From the NCBI GenBank assembly GCA_903839795.1, contig CAIMDR010000045.1, positions 1 to 8,120 on the forward strand: a stretch of DNA of 8,120 nt, given 5' to 3'. A program made the position numbers and the translations under genes. The stretch is from an uncultured Methylococcaceae bacterium (lineage in GTDB: Bacteria; Pseudomonadota; Gammaproteobacteria; Methylococcales; Methylomonadaceae). The notes under the pieces are model-generated. The model was given only the letters and a program-made list of their open reading frames with translations, did no database searches and was not told the origin of the DNA. Position 1 is the first letter of the stretch, and each line of letters opens with the position of its first letter. Of the stretch, positions 7,601 to 8,120 are shown one piece after another.

Positions 7601-7996
7601 TTTAATGGTGAAGCTTCTAATAAATTGCGTGATGCCTTTAACAGTGATGGAAAACTGTACTTGATCAATGACTCTTAGGTGCATATTTTCCAGAACAGGA
7701 AGGTATTCATCCAGAAAATGTGCTTGTTGACTGTAAAAATGTAACCGGTAATCGGCTATTTCTTTATAAGGTTTAAGCAGACTGATAGCGTGGCTTTTTG
7801 AGGTGGATAGTTGTTCAAGATGCAACAGATCTTTTAAAGCGTAACGTGGCGCTACCAAAGTCGGGTAGTTAGTTGGTAAAGCGGAATGATATTTTTGCCA
7901 TAATTGTTGACCGGTATCTTTGCCCAAAGCCCGTTCAGCGATTTTTTGAAAAGAAGCAGCCCAAGATGGGGTGGGTTGAGTTGATTGCACGTCCAT
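4634..7996 (-). CDS. NAD-dependent glutamate dehydrogenase, large class, short form without N-terminal regulatory region
   Basis: This cytoplasmic enzyme interconverts glutamate and 2-oxoglutarate plus ammonia with NAD, usually in the catabolic direction. The core matches the 180-kDa bacterial family: YLPVLENMHLRVID (98-111), HLRGGKVSRGGIRWSDRPDD (322-341), KNALIIPTGAKGGF (356-369, with K356 and K367 at the positions of the substrate and catalytic lysines of smaller GDHs), VVAADKGTA (431-439), DAFASGGSKGYDHK (458-471) and the NAD-binding stretch GIGSMDGDVFGNG (504-516). At 1120 residues it is well short of the roughly 1600 of that class and lacks the N-terminal ACT-like part, so it is closer in size to the 115-kDa class. 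The codon just before the ATG is TAA, so it cannot extend upstream. GGTG five bases before that ATG is a fair ribosome site. The reading frame is unbroken and the active site intact, so it is probably functional. Confidence 0.94.
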   Translation of the reverse strand: MDVQSTQPTPSWAASFQKIAERALGKDTGQQLWQKYHSALPTNYPTLVAPRYALKDLLHLEQLSTSKSHAISLLKPYKEIADYRLHFYSQQAHFLDEYLPVLENMHLRVIDQVQFSITVKGITQFIRSFTIKTATNQCIPLSRVNTQLLKTIQVILDGKSNNDALNKLLVLTGMTWQEIDVLRAYRNYYLQLGHQTSRATVHHALINNPVVALCLFNYFEARFRPNPDWSDPVLREEQALFPLRLQLLDSMATVSDINDDRILRTLFNLIDATMRCNFHLRRNLDDDYFVAFKINSLGVIDMPSPKPKNEIYVHAVDMEGIHLRGGKVSRGGIRWSDRPDDFRTEILGLMQTQISKNALIIPTGAKGGFVLKKNLLKFSPQSFGLDLKEAGKKAYITLMRSLLDLTDNYADGAIARLQSIVSYDDPDPYLVVAADKGTASFSDIANAVSADYQFWLGDAFASGGSKGYDHKALGITARGAWKCVQRHFQELGKDIQNEAFTVLGIGSMDGDVFGNGMLLSPCIRLVAAFSGQHIFIDPTPSASPTLFNERKRLFKSPGSSWNDYDRTLISEGGGVYFRSDKDIPVSAELKKWLGIRYKTLDGESLIRYLLTAPVDLLWLGGIGTYVKAGTEKHEDVGDRSNDNVRVDAVNLGAVVVGEGANLGFTQKARIEYSLRGGRINTDAVDNSAGVDTSDHEVNLKILLTGLQKKHVIADYQPLFISMTDAVCRQVLANNYAQSLCLSLEQLRSADNAPVFLQLAERLEAVGFLDRVVESFPPGKTILARPGQLITRPELAVLMAASKMYLTRQIQDQTALLHDECCACYLQAYFPEQVNAHYKNDLSAHPLASEIKATIVSNKIINQAGCSFLSLDSDSENANILDHVGCYLTFDRVLDGDALRESIYALDNKIPATTQYHYLNQLEKMLTGFCRWALLHNKTIRPDTQTITGYSRYLQDFEHYFNQQDSLQFKQQIESYQQEGCSEALAQRLTFISRLNDFPFIVSLSAETATDFVTVYTLLNEITGYLGLHEVYEQLAKMPAHDYWEQKVSTDLQADIKRRLCLLINNVLLSTATNCADYFALPAEKQKINQYRRIYQEIKSVFPANLMPYIALTKALEKLVA

Positions 7997-8040
7997 TTAT
8001 TCACCGTTTAAATTATTTACTTTCAGTGTAATTATTCAGT

Positions 8041-8120
8041 CCCCCTCTTTAACAAAGAGGGGTTAGGGGAGATTTTATTAGATAAATCCCCCTCAACCCC
8101 CCTTTTTCAAAGGGGGGAGA
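8041..8120. repeat. Compound inverted repeat of two C/G-rich hairpins upstream of the glutamate dehydrogenase
   Basis: Two hairpins of the same design face each other. The left has stem cccctcttt/aaagagggg (8042-8050 and 8054-8062, loop aac). The right has stem ccccccttt/aaagggggg (8097-8105 and 8109-8117, loop ttc). Between them, aggggagattt (8065-8075) and aaatccccct (8084-8093) also pair with one mismatch, so the whole unit is a larger inverted repeat centred near 8080. It begins only 45 bases before the dehydrogenase start codon and may continue beyond the window. No gene is present. It resembles a widely dispersed intergenic repeat type (aaatccccctcaacccccc...), an impression from memory. 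I could not pick a convincing dehydrogenase promoter in 7997-8040, so the promoter may lie within or beyond this repeat. Confidence 0.85.

Noticed and set aside
7997..8040. Promoter for the glutamate dehydrogenase gene
   Set aside because: AT-rich with several possible -10 hexamers, but none has an acceptable -35 at 16-18 bases.

Overview
The window reads as a stretch of gammaproteobacterial chromosome with moderate base composition. The type II secretion pair exeA-gspB, a large-class NAD-glutamate dehydrogenase and the types of intergenic repeat together would suit a methanotroph-like (Methylococcales) gammaproteobacterium. That placement is a guess from family resemblance, not something the sequence proves. 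All five convincing genes lie on the minus strand, so transcription runs from the right end to the left. No tRNA, rRNA, CRISPR array, transposase or phage gene is visible.

Layout in transcription order, right to left. At 8041-8120 there is a compound C/G-rich inverted repeat made of two small hairpins facing each other. Close downstream of it, 4634-7996 encodes a 1120-residue NAD-dependent glutamate dehydrogenase with its catalytic core intact but without the long N-terminal regulatory part of the 180-kDa class. A 118-base gap with a plausible promoter and a leader hairpin follows. Then come a small exported protein of unknown function (3874-4515) and a His-rich cation diffusion facilitator (2918-3874), joined by a TAATG stop/start overlap and so very likely co-transcribed and translationally coupled.

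The 384-base gap 2534-2917 is packed with structure: a 73-base hairpin repeat of the 'cacgaagacacgaag' type, a 33-base near-perfect palindrome, two copies of a 19-base sequence 254 bases apart, and a likely promoter for exeA flanked by a 10-base inverted repeat. Next is exeA (896-2533, TTG start), a peptidoglycan-binding AAA+ ATPase, and two bases later gspB (147-893), its inner-membrane partner. By analogy with the Aeromonas ExeAB complex these two help insert and assemble the secretin of a type II secretion system in the outer membrane. No other secretion genes are in view, which fits exeAB often standing apart from the main operon. The left end (1-146) holds a single arm of the same repeat found at 2788-2860.

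Functionally the window looks like ordinary chromosome: central nitrogen metabolism, metal efflux and secretion assembly. I see no convincing new multi-gene system. The least explained items are the exported protein coupled to the metal transporter and the dense repeat cluster upstream of exeA.
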